From positions 1 through 61,238 of the forward strand of contig NZ_JAAHBQ010000031.1 in NCBI RefSeq assembly GCF_020144665.1: DNA of 61,238 nucleotides. The letters are read 5' to 3'. Below are positions 18,693 through 27,569 of the stretch, in pieces. Origin of the DNA: Oscillatoria salina IIICB1 (GTDB lineage Bacteria > Cyanobacteriota > Cyanobacteriia > Cyanobacteriales > SIO1D9). The position numbers were made by a program, and so were the translations under genes. Position 1 is the first letter of the stretch. Every line of letters starts with the position of its first letter. A model generated the notes under the pieces. It did not search any database. It saw only the letters and a list, made by a program, of their open reading frames with translations, and had not been told where the DNA came from.

Positions 18693-19125
18693 AACTCAGT
18701 TAAATTACAAAAGTTTCCAATTTCAAAAGCGGTCGATCCGCTAATAATTATCTCTTCCGCAATTCTATTTATATTGTTTACGTTAATTTGTAAAGTTTCT
18801 ATAAAGTTGGGTAGTTTTACGATGAAGTTTAAATAAAACTTTCTTCGAGCTTACTCGTTGAGAAAATTTTCATTAGATTGCAACTATCTTTTGATTGAGG
18901 ATCGAATCTCAAGTCTCTTTCTCAGGAGAGATTTGAGAAAAATAATTGATTAGTGTTAACTCCTTGCTTGAATCACTGAAGTGATAGTTGTCAATACTAT
19001 GATAGCTAGTAACGCTCGACTAGTTCAAGGTCGAAAAGTCCTGGTTATTTTCATGAGTTTTTCACAAAGAACACCTATTTTGATAACTACACTGGCTAAC
19101 TTTAAATAGCAAAACAACGAAGATT
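18693..19125. promoter_or_regulatory. Divergent intergenic region between polysaccharide cluster and phosphorelay genes
   Basis: This 433-bp AT-rich stretch separates two oppositely transcribed blocks and must hold promoters for both. I see an 11-bp stem at 18908-18918 and 18927-18937 (CTCAAGTCTCT against AGAGATTTGAG, one G-U pair, 8-base loop), but no convincing -35/-10 pair and no ORF. The hairpin has no T-run, so it is not a simple terminator. An operator for the adjacent OmpR-type regulator could lie here; that is inference only. Confidence 0.4.
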
Positions 19126-20361
19126 ATGAGCAAAGAGTCACTCGTACCCCATCAGGGTTTCATCTTTCAACTGAACGCCTATGCCCAAAAGCAATTTACG
19201 GGCAGACTAGATATACAGATGGTAACCGGGCAAAAATACAGTTTGTATTTAAGCTTTGGGCATTTAGTCTGGGCAACGGGTGGAATACATCCAGTGAGAC
19301 GCTGGCGGAGACAGTTAGTCAAAAATTGTCCGACGATTAATCTCAAAAGGCTAAGGCTACCGGAAAACGAGCAATGGGAATGTTGGGATTACTATCTGCT
19401 AATGCTTTTGGCGAAACGAGAAAAACTTAACTATCAGGCGATCGTGGCGGTTATTCAAGGTATTGTTGAGGAAGTTTTGTTCGATATTTTCCAAACGATG
19501 CAATTAACGCAGAATTTACTGGCTGTGGTTAGGAAAGAAGAAATTACAGAGGTATTCAATTTCCTCGCCAACCCAGAAAACCAGTTGGAAACTTTTGAAA
19601 TTAGCTTTTATGCTGGTTTGCGTCCTTCTGCTGAAGGGATTTTACCGCCTAGATGGATGTTAGATGTAGATGCAGCATTAAGGCAAACAGACCAAACTTG
19701 GCAGCAATGGCAACTAGCAGGTTTGAGAGATTTGCTTCCGGATCTTGCCCCAGTAGTTAAGCAAACCCAACAACTAAAAAAGCAAATTTCTGCCGAGACA
19801 TCGAAAAATATGATGCAATTACTCGACGGAAAACGATCGCTACGGGATTTGGCTGTCTTACTCAAACAAGATTTAGTTTCGTTTTGCCAAGCTTTACTTC
19901 CCAATTTGTACTCTGCGGATCTCACCTTGGTCAAGATACCCGATTTAGTTAGTCTAAATTGGGCTCGAGTTGGCGCCAAAAAATCTAATCAAGGTGCGAT
20001 TGTTGCTTGCATCGACGATAATGCGGAGATCTGTAGAAGCGTCGAAGCGATCGTTACTGAGTTTGGTTTTCGCTTTCTGGGGATTCAAGAAACACTGCAA
20101 ACCATACCCCTGCTAGTAAAAAATAAGCCCGATCTAATTTTTCTCGATTTAGTGATGCCGATCGCTAATGGTTACGAAATTTGCGCTCAAATTCGTCGGG
20201 TAGAAAGTTTGCGTGATATCCCGGTGGTTATTCTGACTGCTTGCGATGGGATTATCGATCGCCTGCGAGCTAAAATGGTTGGTGCTTCTGGTTTTCTTAG
20301 CAAGCCAGTCAATGCCGAAAAATTGTTATCGGAATTAGAAAAACATGGGCTAAAGGTTTAA
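19126..20361 (+). CDS. PatA-like response regulator (DUF4388-type N-terminus plus receiver)
   Basis: The 411-residue protein has an N-terminal PatA-like region (about 1-120) beginning with a phenylalanine-rich segment and FTGRLDIQ, then a middle helical region, and a C-terminal receiver domain (about 285-411). The receiver has the acidic pair DDN, the phospho-acceptor Asp341 in FLDLVMP and the conserved Lys393 in SKP. PatA-type regulators are cyanobacterial; they influence heterocyst patterning in Anabaena and phototaxis or pilus control elsewhere. There is no DNA-binding domain, so output is by protein contact. It is the first gene of the plus-strand regulatory block, divergent from the polysaccharide cluster. 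Confidence 0.82.
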   Translation: MSKESLVPHQGFIFQLNAYAQKQFTGRLDIQMVTGQKYSLYLSFGHLVWATGGIHPVRRWRRQLVKNCPTINLKRLRLPENEQWECWDYYLLMLLAKREKLNYQAIVAVIQGIVEEVLFDIFQTMQLTQNLLAVVRKEEITEVFNFLANPENQLETFEISFYAGLRPSAEGILPPRWMLDVDAALRQTDQTWQQWQLAGLRDLLPDLAPVVKQTQQLKKQISAETSKNMMQLLDGKRSLRDLAVLLKQDLVSFCQALLPNLYSADLTLVKIPDLVSLNWARVGAKKSNQGAIVACIDDNAEICRSVEAIVTEFGFRFLGIQETLQTIPLLVKNKPDLIFLDLVMPIANGYEICAQIRRVESLRDIPVVILTACDGIIDRLRAKMVGASGFLSKPVNAEKLLSELEKHGLKV

Positions 20362-20558
20362 TCTGCGTGCGAGGTGATGAGTAGTAGCGATCGCTTAGCA
20401 GTAGAAACTGCTAGTGGCATTACTCACACCAAAGTCATAGTAGGAATGCAGAAAGTGAATGAAACTGCGTTTAGTTTCAAAGTATTAGTCTAAACTATTA
20501 ATTATAAACTATTAATGAAATTTTGCCCCAAATATTGACTTTGCACGCCTAATCTGCT

Positions 20559-22457
20559 GTGAAAATTTTGCTGATCGAAGACGATACCACTTTAGCGGAA
20601 CTAATCAAACAGACATTGCTCGAACAGCATTATTTGCTTGATGAAGCAATTGATGGTCAAACAGGATGGGAATTAGCAAAATCTTACCAATACGATTTAA
20701 TTTTGCTCGATTTATTTTTACCGAAACTCGATGGGATTAATTTTTGTCAGCAGTTACGACAAAGTGGCGATCGCACGCCAATTTTATTAATGACAGCTTA
20801 TGATAGCAGTACCAGAAAAATTGCTGGATTGGATGCTGGCGCTGACGATTATTTAGTCAAACCCTTTGATTTAGAAGAATTATTAGCTCGGATTCGGGCT
20901 TTGTTACGTCGAGGCAATGATTCGCTACCGCCAGTGCTAGAATGGGGCGATTTGACTCTCGATCCGGCTAGCTGTACCGTTACTTATCAAGGAGAAACTT
21001 TACATCTAACTGCTAAAGAATACGCGCTTTTAGAGCTTTTTTTACGCAATCCGCAGCGAATTTTTAGTCAAAGTGCGTTATTAGATCGGGTTTGGGCTTG
21101 GGACACTTTTCCTTCAGAAAATGCGGTACGAACCCAGATCAAAAGTTTACGACAAAAACTGAAAAAAGCGGGAGCAGCAAAGGATTTAATCGAAACTGTC
21201 TACGGATTAGGATATCGCCTCAGAGCAACCGAAGTTCAATTGTCAAAACCGAAGCAAATTGAGCAGGAAGCGAGTGAATTTCGAGCTGCAAACAAGTCCC
21301 GACTGCAAAAGACTTGGGAACAGAATCAAGATAAATATCGCGCTCGCTTGGCGATCGTCATCAAAGCCGCGAATAAATGGCGAGAAGATAATCTTAGTGA
21401 GACTCTACGCGAAGAAGCATTGCGCGAGCTTCATACTCTCAAAGGTTCCCTAGGTTGTTTTGGTTTAGCGCAAATCTCTTCTCTGTGCGAGCAAGTTGAA
21501 CAAAGTTTCCAAGCTGCAACTAATCTTACTTCGATTGAAGTGCAACAGTTACCTGAACTGGTTGGCAAATTACAACAACAACTAGAAGAGGTTAATTTTC
21601 TCTCCCATGAAAAGCCAGAATCTCAACTACCGCCGCGTTTATTAACTTTTCACAGACAAATAAAGACAACTATTCAACATACTCCTCGAATTTTGATGAT
21701 CTCTGGAGATATCCCTTTAACCAACAGTTTGACTGAGGAAGCGAGAATTTGGGGAATGCAAGTATCCTCAGCAAGTAATCATACTCAAGTGCAACAGTTG
21801 CTGGGAAAAAAGCAACCGGATCTAGTTTTGCTAGACTTAAGTTTGACCGACTCAGCCGATTGGGGATTGGCTTTACTCCAAGAACTTGGAACTGCTCGAC
21901 CTCCAGTTCCCACAATAGTTTTAACTGCTGAAGATAGTTTCACCACTCGCTTACAAGTCGCTCGTTTAGGTGCAAAAAGTTGTTTGCACAAACCAATTAC
22001 TCCCACTCAAGTTATCGAAAATATCCATAACTACCTCCAGCAATACAGTCTTAACGTTGCGAAAATTATTATTGTCGATGACGATCGCCCGATCTTAACT
22101 TTATTGCACCAAGTTCTAGAACCGTGGGGATTTCAGCTCACTTTAGTTAACGATCCCCAGCAATTTTGGTCGATCTTGACAGAAGTTAATCCTGACTTAG
22201 TGATTCTCGATTTAGAAATGCCTGGTTTGAGCGGGATCGATTTATGTCAAGTCGTTCGCAACGATCCCCAGTGGGAGAATTTACCCATACTCTTTCTCTC
22301 AGCTTATAGCGATCGCGCAAACATCCAGCAAATATTTGCTGTAGGTGGTGATGACTACATTCCGAAGCCGATTATTGAGTCAGAATTGATTGCACGAGTC
22401 TTAAATCGCTTAAAAAGGATGCAAACTCTCCGCAAATTTGCACAAATCAATCACTGA
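20559..22457 (+). CDS. Multidomain OmpR-family regulator: REC-wHTH-Hpt-REC-REC
   Basis: The 632-residue product starts at a GTG. Residues 1-120 form a receiver (EDD motif; phospho-Asp51 in LLDLFLP). Residues 127-225 form an OmpR-type winged helix ending in YGLGYRL. A histidine-phosphotransfer region follows with His292 in HTLKGS. Then two more receivers follow: about 370-485 (LLDLSL, HKP) and about 505-630 (VDDDRP, ILDLEMP, PKP). The second receiver starts with SGD in place of the usual acidic pair and may be impaired. One chain therefore carries three receivers, a phosphotransfer His and DNA binding, so a full phosphorelay could run inside it. The kinase encoded next is the probable partner. 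Confidence 0.88.
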   Translation: MKILLIEDDTTLAELIKQTLLEQHYLLDEAIDGQTGWELAKSYQYDLILLDLFLPKLDGINFCQQLRQSGDRTPILLMTAYDSSTRKIAGLDAGADDYLVKPFDLEELLARIRALLRRGNDSLPPVLEWGDLTLDPASCTVTYQGETLHLTAKEYALLELFLRNPQRIFSQSALLDRVWAWDTFPSENAVRTQIKSLRQKLKKAGAAKDLIETVYGLGYRLRATEVQLSKPKQIEQEASEFRAANKSRLQKTWEQNQDKYRARLAIVIKAANKWREDNLSETLREEALRELHTLKGSLGCFGLAQISSLCEQVEQSFQAATNLTSIEVQQLPELVGKLQQQLEEVNFLSHEKPESQLPPRLLTFHRQIKTTIQHTPRILMISGDIPLTNSLTEEARIWGMQVSSASNHTQVQQLLGKKQPDLVLLDLSLTDSADWGLALLQELGTARPPVPTIVLTAEDSFTTRLQVARLGAKSCLHKPITPTQVIENIHNYLQQYSLNVAKIIIVDDDRPILTLLHQVLEPWGFQLTLVNDPQQFWSILTEVNPDLVILDLEMPGLSGIDLCQVVRNDPQWENLPILFLSAYSDRANIQQIFAVGGDDYIPKPIIESELIARVLNRLKRMQTLRKFAQINH

Positions 22458-22533
22458 AAACAATTATAAAAAATTAACTAAACTTGAGATAGAAGAGTCA
22501 AAATAAGATTGACGTTAAAATAGCGACTTTTTT

Positions 22534-25500
22534 ATGCAGTCTCCTAACCATCCCAGGAACTCAGCCGAAAACTCAGAACGTCAATTGCTGGAAGAAAAGC
22601 TGCGCGCGAACGAAGCTGAACTGCGTAAACTTTTGGCAGCAATGCCAAATCTGGTATTAGTTCTCGATGCCGAAGCAAAAACGATTAATGTGATTCCCAC
22701 GCTGGCAGTTATTTCTCCCGATGCTGATGTGGAACTAATCGATTTAACTATCGAACAATTTTATCATTCCCAGCGATCGCCAATTTTTTTGAGCCAGATT
22801 CGACAGGCATTAGCTAGCCAAGAAACTGTCCAATTCGAGTATGCTTTAGAACGCGATCGCGAGCAAATCTGGTTTGCTGCCAATATTTCTCCCTTATCCG
22901 CAGAGTTAGTAATTTGGGTTGCCAAAGAAATCACCGAAAGCTATCAAGCTAGAATTGCTTTACAACAAGCACGTCAAGACTTAGAACAACGAGTAGAAGA
23001 ACGTACCGCCGAATTACAAGCGAGTGAGTCACGGTTTCGACGATTAGCAGAAAATGCCAAAGATGTAATTTATCGCTATCGCCTTCTTCCCCATCCAGAA
23101 ATAGAATATATCAATCCAGCGATCGCTGCGGTCGTCGGTTATACGGCGGCAGAATTTTATGCCAATCCTGACTTACTTTGGCAAATTGTTCGCCGCGAGG
23201 ATCGCCAAATTTGGCAAAGACAAATCAATTGTGTCGGCGATCGTCGCAATTCTTTACTAATTCTACGGTGGCTGCACCGAGATGGTAGAACTATTTGGAT
23301 CGAACAACACAATACCTTTATTGAAGACGATCGAGGAGAAGTTATAGCGATTGAAGGTATTGTCCGCGATATTAGCCGACAAATAACCAGACAACAACCA
23401 AAACTTTTCCCCATTAACTCAAGACTCAAAACTCAACAGTTAGGAATTGATTTCACTCTGCCATACTCACTACCTGCATGGATAGCAGGATTAGTAACTA
23501 CTTGCGTAACACTGACAATTGAATTCTTACGTCAGTCAGGAATTACTGTTCCCGTGCCATTTTTATTAATTATCGTCGCTGCGGTACTCTGTGGTAGTTT
23601 TGGGGGATTGAAATCCGGATTAGTCAGTGCTACAGTCTGGATCGTTTATTTAATTTGGGCTGCGTCGGTTCCCTTCGGTCCACCCACCTTAACCGGAGGA
23701 GTGTTAGAAGTTAGTTTAGGCGCGATCGCGGTTTTACTAGTAGCAGTCATTCAAGGACAAAAACAAGACCAAAATAACCAACTTACCAAAGCTTTACGCT
23801 TCGCCCACAATAGTCTAGATCGGCGTGTCGAAGAACGTACTGCCGCCCTAGAAAAAAGTAACGAAATTTTGCGAGAACAAATTGCCCATCGTCAAGCCGC
23901 AGAAACCGAACTGAAAAAACGTACTGCCGAACTTCAGGCGATCGCCGATAATGCTACTGATTTTATTGTCCGTTTTGACCGGCAATTGCGCCACATATTT
24001 GTTAATCAAGCTCTTACTGAAGCAGTGGGAATTTCCGGGGAAGAATATTTAGGCAAAACTAATGAAGAACTAGGAATGTCTCCGGAACTTTGTCGTTTTT
24101 GGAATCGGAAATTAGCAGAAGTTTTTCAGACAGGTAAAAGTCAACAAATTGAATTTGATTTCCAGACATTCAATGACGTGCGTACCTTTCAATCGACGCT
24201 CGTTCCCGAAAAAAACCACGATTCGCAAGTGGAAACTGTGCTGGGAATTACTCGCGATATTACTGCGCATAAAAAAACACAAGAAAAATTAGAAAGATCC
24301 GTAGCAGAACGCACTATTGAATTACGTCAAGCGAATGAAGAATTACAAAATGAATTGCAATATCGACAACAGATCGAAACAGCCCTTCGAGACTCTCAAC
24401 AACAGTTGCAGGCAATTTTAGATAATACTCCCGCAATTATTTATTTGCTCGACAAAGAACAAAAATATCTGCTGATTAATCGTATGTACGAGCAATTATT
24501 TAATATTAGTCAAGAGCAAATCAAAGGTCAAAGCATTTATGATATTTGGGCTGAAGAATTTGCCGATAAATTCCAGGAAAATGATCGCCAAGTTATTGAA
24601 AATAAAACTTCAATAATCACCGAAGAAATTGCGCCGCACTCGGATGGAATTCATACTTATATTACAGTAAAGTTTCCCCTTTGTGACGAGCAGAATGTTG
24701 TTTATGCAATTGGCGGTATTTCTACAGATATTACCGCTCTGAAACAAACCGAAGCTTCGTTAAAAGAAGCAGAAAGACGTTGGCGAAGTTTACTAGAAAA
24801 CGTGCGATTAATTGTCGTAGGATTGGATAACGAAGGTAATGTAGATTATGTTAATCATTTCTTTTTAGAATTAACTGAGTATACAGAAACAGAAGTTTTA
24901 GGTAAAAACTGGTTTGCCAATTTTCTTCCTCACTATCAAAAAACAAGAACTCATCAAACTTTTGGTGAATTGATCGAAAACAAATCCAACCTTTATTCCC
25001 AAAACTCCGTGCTAACCAAATCTGGCGAAGAAAGATTGATTGCTTGGAATAATACACTATTACGCAATGTCAAAGGAGAAACAATAGGTACTCTAAGTAT
25101 CGGTGAAGATATTACCGAAAGATTTGCGATTGAACGGATGAAAGATGAGTTTATTTCCGTTGTTAGTCATGAATTACGCACTCCTTTAACTTCAATTCAT
25201 GGAGCCTTAAATTTATTATCCAGTGGCTTATTAGACCCTAGTTCCGCTCGCGCCACTCGCGCCATCAAAATTGCGGCTGAAGCTGCGGAACGCTTAGTTA
25301 GATTGGTTAACGATATTTTAGAATTAGAACGCTTAGAATCGGGTAAAATCAGCTTGTGCAAACAGCAAGTAAATGTCCGCAAACTAATTTGGCAAGCAAG
25401 CGAACAAATGCAAGTAATGGCAAATCGGGCGGATATTCATCTGGAAGTATTAGCTGCCGATATCGAATTAAATATCGATCCAGATCGTATCCTTCAGGTA

Positions 25501-25845
25501 CTGACTAATCTCATCAGTAATGCGATCAAGTTTTCCGAGCCGGGCAAGACAGTTTGGTTAAGTGTAGACTTAGTAGCAAGCGAAACGCGATCGCTAGTGC
25601 GCTTCCAAGTTCGCGATCGCGGTCGAGGTATTCCGGCTGATAAAATTGAAACAATCTTCGAGCGTTTTCACCAGGTAGATGTTTCTGATTCTCGCAAAAA
25701 AGGCGGTACAGGCTTAGGATTAGCAATTTGTCGCAGTATTGTCGAACAACACGGAGGTCAAATTTGGGTAGAAAGTATCCTCAACCAAGGTAGTAGTTTT
25801 TACTTTACTTTACCCAGAAGGGAGAGTGCCGATGAATGCAACTAA
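22534..25845 (+). CDS. Multi-PAS sensor histidine kinase with a membrane sensor segment
   Basis: The 1103-residue kinase has an N-terminal PAS-like domain (about 15-150), a second PAS (about 165-285), a hydrophobic block of about three spans (about 305-405; IAGLVTTCVTLTIEFL and VLLVAVIQG), then three further PAS domains separated by coiled-coil linkers with RTAELQA repeats. The dimerisation/phosphorylation site is His879 in SHELRTPL. The ATP domain shows NLISNAIKF (N box), DRGRGIP (G1) and GGTGLGLAICRS (G2). The cytoplasmic PAS domains may sense redox or light through bound cofactors, but none can be assigned. It sits 76 bp after the REC-wHTH-Hpt regulator and overlaps the next receiver gene. 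Confidence 0.92.
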   Translation: MQSPNHPRNSAENSERQLLEEKLRANEAELRKLLAAMPNLVLVLDAEAKTINVIPTLAVISPDADVELIDLTIEQFYHSQRSPIFLSQIRQALASQETVQFEYALERDREQIWFAANISPLSAELVIWVAKEITESYQARIALQQARQDLEQRVEERTAELQASESRFRRLAENAKDVIYRYRLLPHPEIEYINPAIAAVVGYTAAEFYANPDLLWQIVRREDRQIWQRQINCVGDRRNSLLILRWLHRDGRTIWIEQHNTFIEDDRGEVIAIEGIVRDISRQITRQQPKLFPINSRLKTQQLGIDFTLPYSLPAWIAGLVTTCVTLTIEFLRQSGITVPVPFLLIIVAAVLCGSFGGLKSGLVSATVWIVYLIWAASVPFGPPTLTGGVLEVSLGAIAVLLVAVIQGQKQDQNNQLTKALRFAHNSLDRRVEERTAALEKSNEILREQIAHRQAAETELKKRTAELQAIADNATDFIVRFDRQLRHIFVNQALTEAVGISGEEYLGKTNEELGMSPELCRFWNRKLAEVFQTGKSQQIEFDFQTFNDVRTFQSTLVPEKNHDSQVETVLGITRDITAHKKTQEKLERSVAERTIELRQANEELQNELQYRQQIETALRDSQQQLQAILDNTPAIIYLLDKEQKYLLINRMYEQLFNISQEQIKGQSIYDIWAEEFADKFQENDRQVIENKTSIITEEIAPHSDGIHTYITVKFPLCDEQNVVYAIGGISTDITALKQTEASLKEAERRWRSLLENVRLIVVGLDNEGNVDYVNHFFLELTEYTETEVLGKNWFANFLPHYQKTRTHQTFGELIENKSNLYSQNSVLTKSGEERLIAWNNTLLRNVKGETIGTLSIGEDITERFAIERMKDEFISVVSHELRTPLTSIHGALNLLSSGLLDPSSARATRAIKIAAEAAERLVRLVNDILELERLESGKISLCKQQVNVRKLIWQASEQMQVMANRADIHLEVLAADIELNIDPDRILQVLTNLISNAIKFSEPGKTVWLSVDLVASETRSLVRFQVRDRGRGIPADKIETIFERFHQVDVSDSRKKGGTGLGLAICRSIVEQHGGQIWVESILNQGSSFYFTLPRRESADECN

Positions 25846-26209
25846 ACGCATCCTTGTCATTGACGATGAAGATGGTGTTCGCGAAATTATTCAAATGAGT
25901 ATCGAAGTAGCCGCAGGATGGGAAGCAATCGGTGTCGCATCGGGAAGCGAGGGATTAGCGATCGCGGCAACCGAACAACCTGATGCTATTTTACTCGATG
26001 TAATGATGCCTGACATGGACGGGATTGCCACTTTTCAACGATTACAAGCTAATTCAGCTACTCGCCACATCCCCACAATTTTACTCACAGCTAAAGCAAA
26101 AATTAGCGAAAAACAGCAGTTACTTAATCTCGGTGTCGCCGGAGTTATTACTAAACCCTTTGAGGCGATGAGTTTAGTCGCACAAATTCAATCTCTACTT
26201 CATTGGTGA
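25832..26209 (+). CDS. Single-domain response regulator (CheY-like)
   Basis: This 125-residue receiver has IDDEDG, phospho-Asp in LLDVMMPDMDG, a conserved Thr in LLTAKA and the Lys in TKPFE. The ATG at 25832 is preferred over the GTG at 25826 because the GGAG at 25821-25824 is 7 bp before it. It overlaps the kinase gene by 14 bp, so translation is probably coupled and the kinase is its likely phosphodonor. With no output domain it works by protein interaction or as a phosphate shuttle to the Hpt of the neighbouring regulator. Confidence 0.85.
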   Translation: MNATKRILVIDDEDGVREIIQMSIEVAAGWEAIGVASGSEGLAIAATEQPDAILLDVMMPDMDGIATFQRLQANSATRHIPTILLTAKAKISEKQQLLNLGVAGVITKPFEAMSLVAQIQSLLHW

Positions 26210-26241
26210 TTGGGGACACTGGAAGAGGGGGTTTTCACCCT

Positions 26242-26393
26242 TATCAGTTATCAGTTAGCAGTGAACAGTCACCAGTGAACAGTTACCAGTGAACAGTTAC
26301 CAGTTTATTCGCTAATTGCTTCTTGTCTCCAATCTCTACTGATATACTGATAACTGCTCACTGAAAACCCCAATCCCCAATCCCCCATCCCTC
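26242..26393. repeat. Short tandem repeat tract (cyanobacterial STRR type)
   Basis: Imperfect copies of CAGTTATCAGTTA and CAGTGAACAGTTAC run in tandem at 26242-26312. A second tract of CCCCAATCCCCAATCC type lies at about 26369-26393. Similar tracts occur at 35124-35155 and 38177-38260. These heptamer-like repeats are common between cyanobacterial genes and have no known coding role. It separates the kinase/receiver pair from the hypothetical gene at 26467. Confidence 0.75.
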
Positions 26394-26466
26394 AACTCAC
26401 AAAATCCTCACAATTATCTTTTAACTTGAAGTCATAGTCTGAAAAACAGTTGTAGGACTTCAGTTA

Positions 26467-27036
26467 ATGAATGAAAATTTTTCATCCCAGTCTACCAATA
26501 AACAGGCTACTTCAGCCGTCGATCCTGTTTGCCAGGAAACAACAATCTCCGTTAAGCTCAATTGTCGTTCCCAGTCAGTATCTATTTTTACTTATCCCAA
26601 GATAAACTTTTTTATCCCTAGCCTCAGTGATTCTGAAAACTACGAATCAGACGTTGAATTAGCTATTGATGTCTTTAAATCTCGTAATCCCAAATTAATC
26701 AAAGCTCTCAAGGATTTTTTCCTAATTTCACCTAGTCCTACCTATATCGAGCAAATTTTCACCACTGCCATTTATCGATTTGCTGAGAGTGATTCTGATA
26801 CTTGTCGCTGGCTTTTGCATCATCCGGATTATTTAATGCCCGAACTCGATCTAGTTGAATTAGCAAGTAAATTAGTTATCTTTAACCTCAAAAATTCTGT
26901 CTTAATTCCCGAACGAGATTTCAGTTTTAAAGCCAATGGTCAACTTTATCTTAATGAACGAGCTAAGGCAGAGTTATTACGCAAAAGTTGCTCAACTGAT
27001 TGGCTGATTATTAAGGAAATTTTACAACTTGGTTGA
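26467..27036 (+). CDS. Hypothetical protein in the phosphorelay block
   Basis: The 189-residue protein has no family I recognise. The first 35 residues are polar and Ser/Thr-rich, and the middle part (about 60-150) looks alpha-helical (DVELAIDVFKSRNPKLIKAL). The C-terminus reads NERAKAELLRKSCSTDWL and is helical. No signal peptide, membrane span or metal motif is visible. It lies just before a receiver gene whose Shine-Dalgarno follows its stop, so it is probably translated from the same mRNA and may act with that receiver. The partner role is inferred from position only. Confidence 0.6.
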   Translation: MNENFSSQSTNKQATSAVDPVCQETTISVKLNCRSQSVSIFTYPKINFFIPSLSDSENYESDVELAIDVFKSRNPKLIKALKDFFLISPSPTYIEQIFTTAIYRFAESDSDTCRWLLHHPDYLMPELDLVELASKLVIFNLKNSVLIPERDFSFKANGQLYLNERAKAELLRKSCSTDWLIIKEILQLG

Positions 27037-27053
27037 ATTTTAAGGAGAAGTTT

Positions 27054-27464
27054 ATGACTATTAAAATTTTGTTAGTAGATGACGATATGGATAATATTTT
27101 CTTACTCGAAGAGTTACTTCACGAGGAAAATTTTGAAATTTTTAGTGCGCCAAATGGTTGGTTAGGTTTCTTGAAAGCAAAAGAAATTCAACCTAACTTA
27201 ATTATTAGCGATCTGCAAATGCCTGTGCTGAATGGATACGAATTTTTGCGGAAAATTCGTACCGATCAAACTTTGGTTAATACTCCGTTTATCTTGCTGA
27301 CTTCTTATCAGGATTGCGAACGTCGCGATCGAGCTTTTCAGCTTGGGGCTAACGCCTATTTAACCAAACCAGTAGATTTCAATGTTTTACTAGAAACAAT
27401 TACCGAACAAGTGAGGAAAAAAAAGCTTGAAAAAACTGTTTATGCGAATTGTCAACTTTGTTGA
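27054..27464 (+). CDS. Single-domain response regulator
   Basis: The 136-residue receiver shows VDDDMDN, phospho-Asp in IISDLQMPVLNG, a Thr in LLTSY and Lys in TKPVD. The ATG at 27054 follows AAGGAG at 27042-27047 by 6 bp. An upstream TTG at 27033 would overlap the hypothetical gene and is less likely. The C-terminal tail VRKKKLEKTVYANCQLC is basic and Cys-ended, without an output domain. It closes the plus-strand regulatory block. Confidence 0.82.
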   Translation: MTIKILLVDDDMDNIFLLEELLHEENFEIFSAPNGWLGFLKAKEIQPNLIISDLQMPVLNGYEFLRKIRTDQTLVNTPFILLTSYQDCERRDRAFQLGANAYLTKPVDFNVLLETITEQVRKKKLEKTVYANCQLC

Positions 27465-27481
27465 AGTTGCTAATTGGCTTG

Positions 27482-27524
27482 TTGACTGCTCCCCTCCCTC
27501 CGCGTGGCTAAAGAGAGGGGATTC
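27482..27524 (-). mobile_element. Solo right end of an IS200/IS605 (TnpB) type element
   Basis: On the minus strand: GAATC, CCCTCTCTTTAGCC...GGAGGGAGGGGAG hairpin, then CAGTCAA. This matches the plan of the ends at 10259-10292 and 40447-40481. No transposase or left end is visible. It lies between a plus-strand receiver gene and the convergent agrE gene, 18 bp after the receiver stop, and could also act as a transcription stop for either side. Confidence 0.55.
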
Positions 27525-27569
27525 TTAAGCCATAAACCCAGTTTTTCTGGTAATTCACCAGCTTTGAGA

